This document shows positions 6,709 through 7,072 of a stretch of DNA of 7,072 nt, piece after piece. How positions within the stretch are numbered: the first letter of the stretch is position 1; every line of letters begins with the position of its first letter. Under the pieces are notes generated by a model. The model saw only the letters and a list, made by a program, of their open reading frames with translations, was not told the DNA's origin and searched no databases. The stretch covers positions 1 through 7,072 of the forward strand of contig NZ_JASNGB010000076.1 of NCBI RefSeq assembly GCF_030271215.1, written 5' to 3'. Origin of the DNA: Deinococcus rhizophilus (lineage in GTDB: Bacteria > Deinococcota > Deinococci > Deinococcales > Deinococcaceae). The translations under genes and the position numbers were made by a program.

Positions 6709-7072
6709 ATGACGTTCCTGCTGTTCGTGCTCGTGGCCGTTGCCGTGGCTGCCCTGCTGCTGGCCCGGCGCTCCCGCTCCTCGGCGGCGCCCCGGCCTCC
6801 CGGCACGGCGGGCCTCGACGAGGAAGTCGCCGTCCGCCCCGAGGTGGACCCCGCCGCCGTCGCCGCCGCCCGCGCCCGCATCAGCGCCGACGTGCCCGAC
6901 GAGGTGCTGTCCGACGCGCTGCTCGACGCCACGCCGAAGCAGCTCGCCTCCATGCTGGCCGCCGTCCCCGCCGACGTGATGGCGGGGGCCGTGGGGCGTC
7001 CGGCTGGGGGCGGGGCCATGCCGCAGCAGGCCAGCCGCGAGGACCTCGCCAGCCTGAAAAAGGTCAGCGACT
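6709..7072 (+). CDS. Unrecognised membrane-anchored protein (partial, 3' end outside window)
   Basis: The frame from ATG 6709 stays open to the window end (121 full codons). Residues 3-19 (FLLFVLVAVAVAALLLA) form one hydrophobic helix followed by RRSRS. With no charge before the helix and Arg after it, this predicts a signal-anchor with the remainder in the cytoplasm; there is no lipobox or clear signal-peptidase site. Next comes an Ala/Pro-rich linker (about 24-36), then an acidic, Ala-rich, probably helical region (about 37-92: LDEEVAVRPEVDPAAVAAARARIS, where the final 20 or so residues read DEVLSDALLDATPKQLASML). A Gly-rich turn and SREDLASLKKVSD follow. I recognise no family or catalytic motif. 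Codon use is the same GC-rich type as its neighbours. The start is supported by the TANNNT box 6 nt upstream. Confidence 0.66.
   Translation, partial: MTFLLFVLVAVAVAALLLARRSRSSAAPRPPGTAGLDEEVAVRPEVDPAAVAAARARISADVPDEVLSDALLDATPKQLASMLAAVPADVMAGAVGRPAGGGAMPQQASREDLASLKKVSD

Overview
The window looks like chromosomal DNA of a Deinococcus-like bacterium (Deinococcota). This is an inference from four things: very high GC with GC-ending codons; a seven-iron ferredoxin of the Thermus/Deinococcus type; several genes with no Shine-Dalgarno but a TANNNT -10 box 6-7 nt before the start codon (the leaderless layout known from Deinococcus); and an ordinary housekeeping gene mix. I see no transposase, integrase, phage gene, CRISPR array, tRNA or rRNA.

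Layout. 1-132: last 43 codons of a probable histidine kinase, overlapping by ATGA a MobA-like nucleotidyltransferase (129-980), which is closed by a terminator built on its own stop codon. 1085-1321: seven-iron ferredoxin with its own promoter and a strong terminator. 1366-1595: promoter and leader of a CorA-family metal channel. The leader carries two small proline-rich ORFs with excellent ribosome binding sites (1437-1577 and 1558-1602), and the second overlaps the corA start codon. 1596-2531: corA. 2547-3227: a 2H-phosphoesterase-like protein, probably in the same operon. 3251-4333 (minus): GAF-GGDEF diguanylate cyclase, convergent with the previous gene and divergent from rdgB (4432-5064), a house-cleaning nucleotide pyrophosphatase. 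5073-5152: three short repeats and an 18-bp hairpin between convergent rdgB and sufE (5192-5638, minus). 5639-5746: divergent control region with a perfect dyad. 5747-6607: two-domain rhodanese-type sulfurtransferase. 6636-6690: a long GC hairpin. 6709-7072: start of an unrecognised protein with an N-terminal membrane anchor, cut by the window end.

How the genes fit together. SufE and the sulfurtransferase form a divergent persulfide-handling pair next to a likely operator. RdgB and the nucleotidyltransferase are nucleotide enzymes, and the ferredoxin and SufE touch Fe-S metabolism. The rest is independent housekeeping.

The best candidate for something undescribed is the corA leader. Its first small ORF begins with an Asp/Pro-rich stretch followed by Arg-rich sequence, the same order as the MgtL leader peptide that senses low Mg2+ in Salmonella. 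It has an 11-nt perfect match to the 16S rRNA anti-Shine-Dalgarno. Alternative base pairing can hide the ribosome site of the second small ORF, whose translation would be coupled to corA. A Mg2+-sensing translational leader in this lineage is my inference; the individual elements are visible in the sequence.
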